Source: Oxytricha trifallax
Lineage: Eukaryota; Ciliophora; Spirotrichea; Sporadotrichida; Oxytrichidae
Assembly: GCA_000711775.1 (NCBI GenBank)
Contig: ARYC01000724.1
Location: 62,001-126,000, forward strand
Direction: 5' to 3'
DNA length: 64,000 bases
Shown: piece by piece, positions 1 to 11,445 of the stretch
Layout of the letters: every line of letters starts with the position of its first letter
Position numbering within the stretch: the stretch's first letter is position 1
The notes under the pieces: generated by a model
The model's database searches: none
The model's input: the letters and a program-made list of their open reading frames with translations, nothing else
What the model was told of the DNA's origin: nothing
Translations under genes and position numbers: made by a program

Positions 1-722
1 AATTCCTGTATATAATGTCAATTGTTTAATTTCGAAAATTGTACAAAAAATGTAAATAGGATTCGGGTTTTATGATTATATAAAACATTGTTATAAAATA
101 ACCCGATTAAAGTCTACCGAAGATGTGATGTATATGTGTTTTTAGTTTTGATTAATAATTAAGCGCTGTTTTCAAATGTCTAAGCTGCGAAATCTGAACC
201 ACTGTGTCTCCCTCATTTTGAAAATCCTCAATGGCTTTATCGCTTGCATTTTAGAGAGTGGTGGAACGTATCGTCCATGATCTTGATCGTCCGCACAATT
301 AGTTTTTTTTGTTTTGCTTGCAACAATAAATTATTAGCAATAGATATTCCGCATGTCACAGTATTATAATCTTCCAATCTCAAATATAGGAGTTCTGTAA
401 GTTATAGCAGGGGCTCTGCTCTAATTGTGCGGACGTTCAAGATCATGGACGATACGTTCCACCACTCTCTAAAATGCAAGCGATAAAGCCATTGAGGATT
501 TTCAAAATGAGGGAGACACAGTGGTTCAGATTTCGCAGCTTAGACATTTGAAAACAGCGCTTAATTATTAATCAAAACTAAAAACACATATACATCACAT
601 CTTCGGTAGACTTTAATCGGGTTATTTTATAACAATGTTTTATATAATCATAAAACCCGAATCCTATTTACATTTTTTGTACAATTTTCGAAATTAAACA
701 ATTGACATTATATACAGGAATT
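1..722. repeat. Near-perfect foldback element
   Basis: Bases 1-302 are repeated in reverse complement at about 420-722, with only a few mismatches, around a spacer of about 117 bp. The right end reads TATACAGGAATT and the left end AATTCCTGTATA. The left end coincides with the window edge, so the true element could extend further left. The inner third of each arm is much less AT-rich than its surroundings (for example CGTCCATGATCTTGATCGTC). No reading frame of interest crosses the arms. It is probably a non-autonomous foldback transposon or MITE-like repeat; its family is unknown. Confidence 0.85.
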
Positions 723-1702
723 AATTGTAAAATTTGATAATTATTAATTAAAATCTACATAAATTCAATTTATCGAACATAAAAAACATGATTGTTATAA
801 ATTATGATATTGATCCTTTGGTTTTAAATTATTCCATTTTGATATCAAATGTATTTTAATAAGAATTATTTATATAGTAACCATTTTTAAAAATAACTCA
901 AATCAATTTATGAACAAATAAATAAATGTTTTTGGATGGTAAAGAGGTACTCTTTGATTTTAATTTATTTTTCATTTATAATTTAATTTTTATTAATTAG
1001 TTTATGATTTTCTGGAAGTCATTATATTCATAAATGTTTTAAGCAAAGTCATGAATGACAGCTGCATTATTGATTAATTAATTCATTTTATTAAATAAAG
1101 TAAATAAATTAAACATTTTTTAAGGATATATATATTTAGCCAATTATCTTTTTGGTAATGGTTATTTAATTCAAATTAATGTTTTAAAAGGTTGATTCTT
1201 GGATTATTTTATATATTATAATTAATTAATGCTACACAGAAATTTATTCTGGGGCTTATGCCAACCATAAAATAAAATTAGACAGTTTCATTCTTTGATT
1301 TTTGGAATCAAACTCAATTTGTTTAAGGAATTTAATCCAAATATGAACAAAATAGCTTCAGCACCGTGCTCAAGCTAATAGTTATTGAATGTAGCTATCG
1401 CATGTATTATAAATCATATAAATGGAAAACAATAGATTTATTTTATTTTTATTACAAATTTTTAATAACGGACTAACTATTTTTAGAAGTTAGAAAGAGT
1501 CATACTTTCAAACCACGTTATAGTTATGACAATAATGTAATTATATTGATAAATTAACTTTGATCTAACCTAATCTATTATAAATATATTAATTAATTTT
1601 ATTCGCTTTCACACAAATTTTATTCAAAACTACAATAATATTTATAAAACTATGATATAAATTTAAATTAATAAGATCAGGATGATCCTTTAGAACATTT
1701 AA
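723..1702. other. AT-rich stretch, nothing recognised
   Basis: Very AT-rich germline sequence without a coding-like patch, repeat arm or RNA signal that I can support. Confidence 0.6.
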
Positions 1703-2462
1703 TATTGATAAAGTATCAAACAAAACGGTAAAATAAAATAATTTTAAAAAGCAAATATATTCTTTATTATTTTAACTGTAATGTATTAGTAACTAACTAG
1801 TTTTAATCATAAATCATAAATTTAATAAATGGAGTGGAACGAAGTCAAGGCAAAGCCTAAGAATCAAAAGAAACCAAAGCGAGATAACGACGACATCTCC
1901 TACGGTGTGCTTCAGGAAATCATTTGAAAACGGTCCAGATAAACAGACTGGCGCTGCTCATGACATTTAATATACAAATAAGCTAGCTAGTGCCATCGCA
2001 GATTTCGACTATTTGAGAGATTATGACGAAGAAGAAATAAAATATGAGAAGATTTCTCTGGATTGCTCTAAGGAAACCCTCAGGTTAAATAAGAGAAGGA
2101 GATGACTCAACTTGCTATGGCTGTTAATTAGAAGACTGGAACAATCGTTGATATCTAATCTGGTGAAGCAGCATACAACCCAGATGAGATCAACAGGATA
2201 GAGAAAGCTCTCGGAGTTAAGGTCCCAAGAGTAAGAGGTGGTCAAAAGAAGAGGAGACCAAATCAATTCTGAAACAACTCTCAATAAACCAAGGAACCAC
2301 TAAAGACCTTGCTGATGTTACTTTTAAGTGTATAGAGTATTTGTCTTCTATAAGTAATTAAAATTAGTTAGTTACTAATAGATTGCAGTTAAAATAATAA
2401 AGAATATATTTGATTTTTTAAAATTATCTCATTTTACCTTTTTCTTTGATAATTTATCAATA
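1703..2462. mobile_element. Inverted-repeat element carrying an MBF1 gene copy
   Basis: About 108 bp at 1703-1810 recur as an imperfect reverse complement at 2352-2462 (left TATTGATAAAGTATC, right GATAATTTATCAATA; inner words AGTAACTAACTAG and TTAGTTAGTTACT). Between the arms lies a block of normal coding composition that matches MBF1. The layout resembles a gene-capturing non-autonomous transposon (Pack-type). Alternatively the arms could be old repeats that happen to flank a decayed gene. No transposase is present. Confidence 0.6.
1829..2272 (+). pseudogene. MBF1: MBF1-like transcriptional coactivator, disrupted copy
   Basis: Three consecutive frames give pieces that line up with multiprotein bridging factor 1. 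The N-terminus starts MEWNEVKAKPKNQKK; a middle piece contains ADFDYLRDYDEEEI and YEKISLDCSKETLR; the helix-turn-helix half includes MTQLAMAVNQKTG, IVDIQSGEAAYNPDEI and IEKALGVKV, then a basic tail ending RRPNQF and TGA. MBF1 bridges TBP and bZIP-type activators in the nucleus; its C-terminal half is a cro/C1-type HTH. The frame changes near 1920 (a TGA follows ATCATT) and again near 2085. No clear pointer pair explains either change, so I call it a pseudogene, although very small IESs cannot be excluded. It has no intron-like segment and sits inside inverted repeats. Confidence 0.7.
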
Positions 2463-4107
2463 ATAAAAATAATTGAAATTTCCAAATCTCTATATAAATT
2501 CTGGCTTATGTGAGTTGCCTAAAACACTTTAAGAAATCTCTTCTTAGAACATTGGTTTAAGAAAACTATTCTCAAGTAAACAATCTAGATTTTAATATAT
2601 TTAATTTAAAGATTAGTGTAAATCCAATATGAATATCCCAAATCGTCTCTTTTAAATTAAGCGTAATACTTAATCAAAATTAATAATGAATGATATAAAT
2701 AAATATTTTTTATTTTATCCAAATATAATATTTACTCTAAAATATATTTATCTTTGATAATAAAATAATATATTATATGTTAAAATGAAATTTTTATTAA
2801 TTTGATATTTACAATAATTTTACTGATGTTTTTTTTTATATATGAATGGAAACAATAATTTAGCATACTTTAATAATCTTATTTTAATCATGATTGAAAA
2901 TTGTTAAAAATAAAAAGGATTAAGCAATTAAGCAGATAAATCAAAAATTTAATTTTAAAATTTTTAAACTAATTTAGCCTTTAATTTAACAGAAATTATA
3001 TTTAATATAATATATAAGCTAAGATAACATAATAAAAGAAAAAAATATAAATAAATAAATACATATTTGGATCTAGTTTATTTAAAGTTTATAAAATATT
3101 TTACTTTTTTTAACTTTAATATTTATAATTAGCTAAACTATACTATTGTCATCCATTGCAATGAAAAAACTAGATAAATTATGACCTATAAGATTTATAA
3201 AATCAATATTACTATGGCAATATGCATGTATTAAATATTAATTTTAAATAATTTAAATATAATATTAAAATTGCTTCATTTATTTTATAAGCGTTTTTAA
3301 CAATTCTGATTTTCTCAATGAATTAAATTATTAAAATTTGCAAAATTTAAATATATTATCACCATGTTAACATAAGTATTTATTATAAAAAACAAAATAA
3401 CTAAGTATATAATTAATTTTAACAATGTTAATCATTAATTATACTTATTAATATTATTGTATAGGTTTATTCTTATTATTTATGAGTTATATAAAAATTA
3501 AGTTACAATTGTATAAATTATTTATTTATCTTTAATTATAAAAAAAGTTCTATTGCTATACTTTTGAGAAAAATTCATATTTTACTGTAATTAATGTATA
3601 TTCGTAATTTTTTACTATACATTTAAAATCACAATTTTTTTTCATAGTCAGTCAAACATTTTAATAAATGCTTTAATTTTAAATAATGCATTTTGTGAAT
3701 ACTATTATACTTATAATATAGTATTTAAACTAAAGTTTATGGAAGAGATATAATATAATTGATAAAATTTCCTAGGAAATGATTATTAATAATAATCCTA
3801 ATTTAAGCATTTATTTATCAGTATTTAGAAATTTACTATTAATTTACTAATTTATATCTAAATGAAGAATAAAATAATATTGTAGAGTAATTTCATTTCA
3901 ATTTTAAATTATCAATCATGAATTTTTAAAATAAAAAGTTTTATAAATTATTGAAGAAAGCTGAACAAATTAATAAATTCAAAGATAAAATAAAATTTAT
4001 TTAAAAAAAAGAATAAAAAGAATATTCATCCTTTCTTTACTTTTTCTTCAATACATGTTCCGGTAGAAATCCTTTCCTCTACCCACTCCCACAATTTCCG
4101 GTAGACC
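2463..4107. other. AT-rich stretch, nothing recognised
   Basis: No coding-like segment, long inverted repeat or RNA gene seen. Confidence 0.6.
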
Positions 4108-4935
4108 AAGACTCCTCCCCTAAAATACCACATTTAAATCAAATTTTGTATCTGCAGTGTCTAAATCGATTTCCTTCTTGACATCTCGACATCATAGACC
4201 ATATTTTATATATAAAATTTCATAATTTTTTTCAATTTTGTATTTCCATATTAGTGCCTAATATGAGATGATTTTTATGTTTTGACAAGCGATGTTTTTC
4301 AACCTTTTTACACTTTCCCTTATGATAATTAACTTGAAGAAAATTTACCATTAAATAATATTTTTATTTCTAATTAATAAATTTTTAACCATAATACACA
4401 AATTTTATTATTTTTAATTTTTATCCCTTAAATTATCTTTGGTTAGAAATAATTCTAAAAAGGAGTCTGATTAATTTTTCAAATTTTTTATTTTCGTTAT
4501 TATTTATTATTTTTTCAATTTACTTTTTAAATTAAATAACGAAAATAAAAAATTTGAAAAATTAATCAGACTCCTTTTTAGAATTATTTCTAACCAAAGA
4601 TAATTTAAGGGATAAAAATTAAAAATAATAAAATTTGTGTATTATGGTTAAAAATTTATTAATTAGAAATAAAAATATTATTTAATGGTAAATTTTCTTC
4701 AAGTTAATTATCATAAGGGAAAGTGTAAAAAGGTTGAAAAACATCGCTTGTCAAAACATAAAAATCATCTCAAATTAGGCACTAATATGGAAATACAAAA
4801 TTGAAAAAAATTATGAAATTTTATATATGAAATATGGTCTATGATGTCGAGATGTCAAGAAAGAAATCGATTTAGACACTGCAGATACAAAATTTGATAT
4901 AAAATGGGGTATTTAAGGGGGATTAGGAGGGGCGG
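4108..4935. repeat. Long foldback element with C-rich/G-rich ends
   Basis: Arms of about 380 bp (about 4125-4505 and 4533-4910) are nearly perfect reverse complements around a loop of about 30 bp. The outermost 20-40 bp diverge but stay C-rich on the left (CTCCTCCCCTAAAATACC) and G-rich on the right (GGGGGATTAGGAGGGGCGG). G-rich sequence continues to about 4950. No reading frame is supported. Confidence 0.85.
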
Positions 4936-6264
4936 GGATGTTTAGGGAGGGAATCTTAGCCAGTATAAATACGGATTGAAAGTATACAATTTATATTAAA
5001 TTTTATCATTGTTACTCTAATTTTTCTTCTTATATAAATTCCCAAACTTATTTATCAAGCATATTAAACCTCATAATTTTTATATTTGATTTAATATATT
5101 AAGTTATTTCAGGGGTGAAGTTTCGTGCCCAGTTGACTGATAATAATTTTTTTGAAATTTTTTTCAAATACTTTTTCATTAGCTATTATTTCTAACAATA
5201 AGTAAAAACTTTTAGGGATTTTTTTTACATGAGAATTAAAATATAATAGCTTATGCAAGGACTCAATTTACTGCTCTCAGCATAAGTTTCTAAACCTGAA
5301 TCTTCACTAATATTAAAAAAAATAAAATTGTGCGTGTAACAACTTTTACATTTTAATCATTTACTTCTATATTCTCACATTTTTTATACCAATACTTATT
5401 GATAAAAGTGTTAAGTGTACACACTGCTTCATCAGCGTGTATGAAATTTATATTATTAGTAAAATTCGCTGCTTTTACTTGAATATATAATTTAAATTAT
5501 TACTATAAAATGGCAATGTAAAATCAATCACTCACTTCACTCAGTCTTGAAAGTGATACCATTTCTACTATTAATCAGTCAAAATAGATACAAAATTGGG
5601 AATAAATTAATTCTTAAAATACATTCATATTAAAATAAGTCATTCTCTAAACATTATTAAAAATTATTTTTAATAAATTTGTTTGATTTATATTTTATTA
5701 TATTTAAAATGTGCGCAAGTGATAAATTATATATTTTTACTACTTGCGCACATTTTTATTATATTGATAATTTATAATTATATTTTTAATTGTTTTTATT
5801 TAAAATAATTTATATTTATCAGATTACTTTTTTATTAAAATGAAAGTTAATTTATTCACTGATTTATATTAAGTGAAAAAATTTATTTATACATTGAAAT
5901 TTTTTATATTTAAAGATATTGTACTTTTATTAGTAAATTATTTTAAAATTACTCATATTTAAAATGAGGAAAGGAATAAATTAAACTTCATTTTGATAAA
6001 AAACAAACTTTATTTACATTTCCTGATTTAAATAAATATATTTAGAGTTTTAAATAAAAAATATTAATATATCTAATTGGCTCAAGCAGCAAAAATAAAT
6101 ATAATTTTATAATTAATTCAACAATAATATATAATTCTATTCTATATAAGACATATTTCTAATAAATAATATTCAAAATATTTCAAGCAAGTTTAATATA
6201 TATTTCTTTGTATTTAAGTATTTCTATATTCAAGTTTTTTTATAATATTTTAACTGAATATTAG
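4936..6264. other. AT-rich stretch with one small hairpin
   Basis: Nothing recognised apart from the perfect hairpin at 5706-5756. Confidence 0.55.
5706..5756. repeat. 15-bp perfect stem hairpin
   Basis: AAAATGTGCGCAAGT at 5706-5720 pairs exactly with ACTTGCGCACATTTT at 5742-5756 across a 21-base AT loop. The GC-containing stem stands out in AT-rich DNA. Function unknown. Confidence 0.7.
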
Positions 6265-6480
6265 CTATAGTCTAAGGAGAGGTACGCATGTCAGGAAACT
6301 TGTGATGGATCATTAGAGTTCACTAGTCAAGTGGAAAGTGTGCCCTATACTTTAAAGTCTTCGAGTCGCAGAGGTAGTGACTATGGTACTGTGAGAACCC
6401 TTTTTATTTTATAGCTCGGTATTCTCAAGCACTTGATTTATAATGCTAAACAGCTAATAAGTAATGATACCTAATATAGT
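6265..6480 (+). other. Mixed-composition island, possibly tRNA-like or coding fragment
   Basis: A patch of ordinary base composition in an AT-rich desert. It contains TCTTCGAGTCGC, close to a Pol III B box, a possible 6-bp end pairing (TAGTCA...TGACTA, 60 nt apart) and a downstream T run (CCCTTTTTATT). No cloverleaf with a D arm can be drawn. One plus frame is also free of TGA for about 45 codons (HVRKLVMDHQSSL, WKVCPILQSLRVAEV). Either a degenerate tRNA-derived repeat or an orphan MDS is possible. Confidence 0.25.
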
Positions 6481-7369
6481 TGAGGCATTCTTGTACAGGA
6501 GCTTTGCAATAGCTGCATAATTCAGTACTGGTTTGGCTTACTCAGTATTAATATTGTACCATACCTAAGCTTAAGCAATAAGTCTTAATATTTCTTATCA
6601 TAAATATGCCTTAAATTTCGATAATTTTTATTTCTTATTTTGCAACTGACCTAATATATCTAATAATCCTAATAAGACCCCAACTTTACCCCCAAATCAA
6701 AGCACTTATAAACCTCATTAAGGGGTTTTGAGATTTTGATTGTCTATTAATTATTTTATTTTTCTCGATTATTTTAAAAACTATTTTTTCATAATTTTAT
6801 CCAAATTTATCATAATTTATTCATAAAATAACTTAAACAACATAAAAATTAAAACTTGCTAAGACCTTAAAGAGTTTTTAAATTCTCTTTTAAGAATTAT
6901 TTTATAACATAATATTTTAATCATAATTTAATTTAAAACTAGTTAAAAACTGATAAATAATCAAAAGATCCAAAAATTACGTATTATAAAATATAATAGA
7001 ATTGTGGAAATTATTTTAAATTAAAAAAAACTGGGAGTAGAAGTTATCTTTCTATTTATCAAAAATTGAGTCCAAGTTAATGGGAAATAAGATTTTGCTG
7101 TAAAAATTAAAATCTTCATCACAGAGGCGAGATAAATTGACATACGTTTTTCCATTAAAAATTGTATAAATTATAATAGTGACTAAGCCATCATACCATA
7201 TTTACAATTAGATAAATTATACTAACTAAATTAATGTTCCGTTATTTTTTTATTTGTTTAATGAATAAGTACAATAAATCACAATTAAGCAAAGTTAACT
7301 TCCACTAATTATAATTTTTTACAACAATATCACTTATAATCAAGCACAACAATAAATTAATAGAGTAAA
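6481..7369. other. AT-rich stretch, nothing recognised
   Basis: No supported feature. Confidence 0.55.
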
Positions 7370-8034
7370 TAGTTTTTATAATTATTTTGGGGAGGTACTT
7401 ATCTAGCCACATATTTTTTTAAAATCAAATTTTTATTTAAAACAATTAGAGAACTGATAAAATTTTAATTGAAAATCACGAATATAATGTTAAAAATAAA
7501 ATTTAGCAACTCTTTAGAGAGGAAAGCAAAAAATAAATACATTTCCATAATATACCTTAAGTTATCATCTATCTTATATGTTTAAGTAATGCTGAATTAT
7601 TATTGGTAACAATCATTATTAAAGAAGCTTTTCAATTAATATACTCTACTTATTTTCATAGGTATGAGGAACTATTTTATATTTTTTTAAAAGTATCAAG
7701 TAGATTTAACTTATGAAATTTAACTTGATTATGATACCAAGCCTATGAAAATAAGTAGAGTATATTAATTGAAAAGCTTCTTTAATAATGATTGTTACCA
7801 ATAATAATTCAGCATTACTTAAACATATAAGATAGATGATAACTTAAGGTATATTATGGAAATGTATTTATTTTTTGCTTTCCTCTCTAAAGAGTTGCTA
7901 AATTTTATTTTTAACATTATATTCGTGATTTTCAATTAAAATTTTATCAGTTCTCTAATTGTTTTAAATAAAAATTTGATTTTAAAAAAATATGTGGCTA
8001 GATAAGTACCTCCCCAAAATAATTATAGAAACTA
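7370..8034. repeat. Foldback element, arms about 290 bp
   Basis: Left arm 7370 to about 7660 starts TAGTTTTTATAATTATTTTG and carries GGGGAGGTAC. The right arm, about 7738-8034, is its reverse complement with very few differences. The loop is about 75 bp. No target-site duplication is evident (flanks TAGAGTAAA and CTTATTTAA). Confidence 0.85.
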
Positions 8035-9170
8035 CTTATTTAAAAATCATTAAAAATTTCTAATTAATTTTATCAATTTATTAAATTCTTTACTTATTAA
8101 ATAACTATCAAAGCACTTTGAAAAGAAATAATTAATTTTGTTAAAGTCAAATTATATTTTAAAAAATATTTAATGAGATCTTCTGTTTTTAAGTGTGTCA
8201 AAACATATTCATCTAGTATCAGAATATCATTCAAGCTTCTTGCACATTATAGTATTTTTTATGATAAGAAGCTTATATTTATTAATTTTATTGATATGTT
8301 TTATATTATTTATTTTTTTATTATTACAAGTTATTTCAAATATAAATTTCTTATAAGTTCGGTTTCTATTCTTATATATATCTAGTTAGACACTACTCTT
8401 TGCAATAATTTAATATGCTTATTATCTTGATAATTAATTTAATCAATTATAATAATTTTATTTTACTATTTAAATGACCCTAAAAAATATTAATTAATAT
8501 GCAGCATACTAAAAGTTGTTGGATCTTTTATAATAAATAGAACTGAATTAATATAATTTTATGATTTTATGATTTTGCTATATTTTTATTTTTAAAATAA
8601 ATAAAATAGTCTTATTTATTAGATTAATATTTAATATATTTTAAATATTGTAAATATTGCTTCTTTATTATGAACTGTGAAAAATAAAGTAATTCGTTTA
8701 ATTCTGATAGTTTATAGAAAGAGGTATTTAGAAACAAAAGGATTTTCTTTTGTTATTAAGCTATTTTAAAAAACAATGCTAAAGATTAATTAGTTTTTTT
8801 TTTAAATTCCTAGGATTAAGTTAAATTTACTATTTTTAAAGTTAATTGGAGTATTTTTAAATAGTATATTTAGCAGTCCAAAAGTAAAATATGGTAAAAG
8901 TAATTTAAAATGAGACAAACTAGTCAATTTTTATGATCTTTGGTATGCTTTGTGGGGGTTCAGGGCGTGGTGGCTTGTTGGGTGGCTTAAAAGAATTTAA
9001 ATCTGGCAAAAATTATTTATTCTTATCCTTAAATTGAAACAGAATAAACTAGCTTTCAATATGCCATACAATGAGGCTTTTAACATTATTTCAAAGTTCT
9101 TTATCAAAATAGCGTAAGTTTTAACAATGTATAAATTAGAAATTGTTTTAATTTAGTTAAGATAATATGA
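8035..9170. other. AT-rich stretch with one proline-rich coding-like patch
   Basis: Nothing supported except a short patch around 8900-9035. On the minus strand it reads without TGA and gives FKPPNKPPRPEPPQSIPK; on the plus strand it is G-rich (GGGGGTTCAGGG). It may be an orphan MDS or chance. Confidence 0.4.
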
Positions 9171-9577
9171 AGAAATACATTTCAATTTGGAAAATTAATT
9201 ATAATTAAATTAAAAATAAATCAAAATCGTGGCAGTTAAATTTGGCTAATTTGAACGATCTTGGGCTCATTCGATAGAGAATTCAAAATTAGCTGGACTT
9301 TATTATTGGCGGTACTATTTTATCGCATCCCTGGAGCGAGATAACTCGACTTTAATTAAACTCATCTAAATTCATTAAATTATACCCTCACATTAAAGTC
9401 GAGTTATCTCGCTCCAGGAATGCGATAAAGAGTACAGCCAATAATAAAGTCCAGCTAATTTTGAATTCTCTATCGAATGAGCCCAAGATCGTTCAAATTG
9501 GCCAACTTTAACTGCCACGATTTTGATTTATATTTAATTTAATTATAATTAGTATTCCAAATTCAAATGTATTTCTA
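9171..9577. mobile_element. Foldback family A, copy 1
   Basis: Arms of about 170-200 bp fold on each other around a short centre near 9355-9385. Conserved blocks are GTGGCAGTTAAA near the ends, GAGAATTCAAAATTAGCTGG and TTATTGGCGGTAC further in, and GGAGCGAGATAACTCGAC near the centre. Related copies lie at 17622-17982 and 37916-38337. Outer ends read AGAAATACATTT and AAATGTATTTCT. It encodes nothing and is a non-autonomous foldback/MITE. Confidence 0.85.
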
Positions 9578-10739
9578 CAATAATATTTTATTTATTTACC
9601 ATAAAGAGAAACTTATAACGAACAATTGTATTTTTTATTTCATTTATATATAATTAAAATAATTTTCTTTTTAAACATTAAATCTTCTGCTAAATTCACA
9701 ATTAGAATAAATATTTCTTTTGGATCTTTAACAACATTCAATTTTTAAAATAAAAACTTATAATAATTAAATAGAATTTAATTCAAATATAATTAATAGT
9801 CTAAAGTTTTTATAAAAATTAAAAAATATAATTTTATTCATTTTTATGATATATAATTACAATTATTATATTTAATATTCTAATTTGAAATGTAGTTGAT
9901 GGCAAATATTTTTAATTATATTTTCATTTTAAATAATTTTTTATTTTATATAATCTATTTTTAAGCAAAACTTATAATTAATAAAGATTTAATATTTAAT
10001 TGATAAAACAATATTTAATAAATTGAGATTAAAATAGAATTAGTAATATAGTTTCAATATTAATAGAAATTCAAATTATTATTTAAATAGCAATAATAAT
10101 TTTCATAATTTTTCACTCTTATCATAATTGGGAAAAATTCTGGTGAGCATACCCAAGAAAAAATAGTATCTATTAGATAATCTTTTGTTTATTAAAATAG
10201 ATTTAAATATATTAAATCGATTGATTCCTTAGACTTATTTTTTATTTCCTTAAAATAGTGGAACTCTAATATTTTTGAATACGTTTTTAGTTGAACTTTA
10301 TATTCATATTAAACTTACTTTAACTGTTCATACTTATAAGATTGTAAAAAAAAACTCATCAAATTAAACATTTTTTAGAAATATGAATTTTTTTTCTACT
10401 ATTAAAAGATTTTATTAATATTTTTTTTTTATAATAATATCAAAACAATGTTTCTTGTAATATTTATAAAAAAATCTATTTAATAAAGGAAATAAATTTT
10501 AATCTAAAAATGAAATACAAAAGGCAATTTAAAAGAATTTATAAATTTTACCCAGTAAAATTGTATTAGTTTTGCACTTGCTTTATATTCAGAAACTAAT
10601 TAGATAGTTTTTAATTAAAAAGTCTATTTTAATTCATCTATTTCATTAATCTTAATATTTTCACTTCTTAAAAAAGATTGATAAATTCACTTATTAAACA
10701 ATTTTAGCTCATTTATAGAAATTTATTTTCTAAATAAAA
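9578..10739. other. AT-rich stretch, nothing recognised
   Basis: No supported feature. Confidence 0.55.
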
Positions 10740-11445
10740 ATATTTGTTATTAGGAAGGGGTCTTAGTGGGTGCATGATCAATTTTTGACATTTTACATCA
10801 TTTTAATCTTCGTACCCCACATAAATCATATCAAAATTTATTAAAATTTACTTTTAAATTTCTGATTCGAACTCCTACATGACATCCCGATTATATAACA
10901 CTCACATATTTGTTTTTAAAACATATATTATATTTAAAAAAAATATTTTTTTTCTGGATTATATGTTTGATTTAAGTAAAATAATGAAATATTTTTTCAG
11001 TATAAAATCATATTAAGTCAATTAAGAACGAAGATTAGAAATTAAGAAAATCATTTGTTTTGGCTGAAATTAAAATTGTCTGGCATAAAAACACCACTCA
11101 GTGTGTACTAATTTAATTTTATTCCAGACAATTTTAATTTCAACCAAAACAAATGATTTTCTTAATTGCTAATCTTCGTTCTTAATTGATTAATATGATT
11201 TTATACTGAAAAAATATTTCATTATTTTACTTAAATCAAACATATAATCCAGAAAAAAAATATTTTTTTAAATATAATATATTAGTGATATATAATCGAG
11301 ATGTCATGTAGGAGTTCGAATCAGTAGTTGAAAAGTAAATTTCAATAAATTTTGATATGTTTTATGTGGGGTACGAAGATTAAAATGATGTAAAATGTCA
11401 AAAATCGATCATGCTCCGACTTAGGATTTCGAAAAACCTTTTGCA
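10740..11445. repeat. Foldback element with Pol III B-box-like motif in both arms
   Basis: Arms of about 330 bp (10740 to about 11080 and about 11100-11445) are near-perfect reverse complements. Each contains GTTCGAATC (11314-11322 on plus, 10864-10872 on minus) preceded by GATGTCATGTAGGA, which resembles the T arm of a tRNA gene. The central loop holds ACACCACTCAGTGTGT. It could be two inverted tRNA-derived short repeats joined head to head, or a foldback element with a coincidental motif. Confidence 0.75.
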
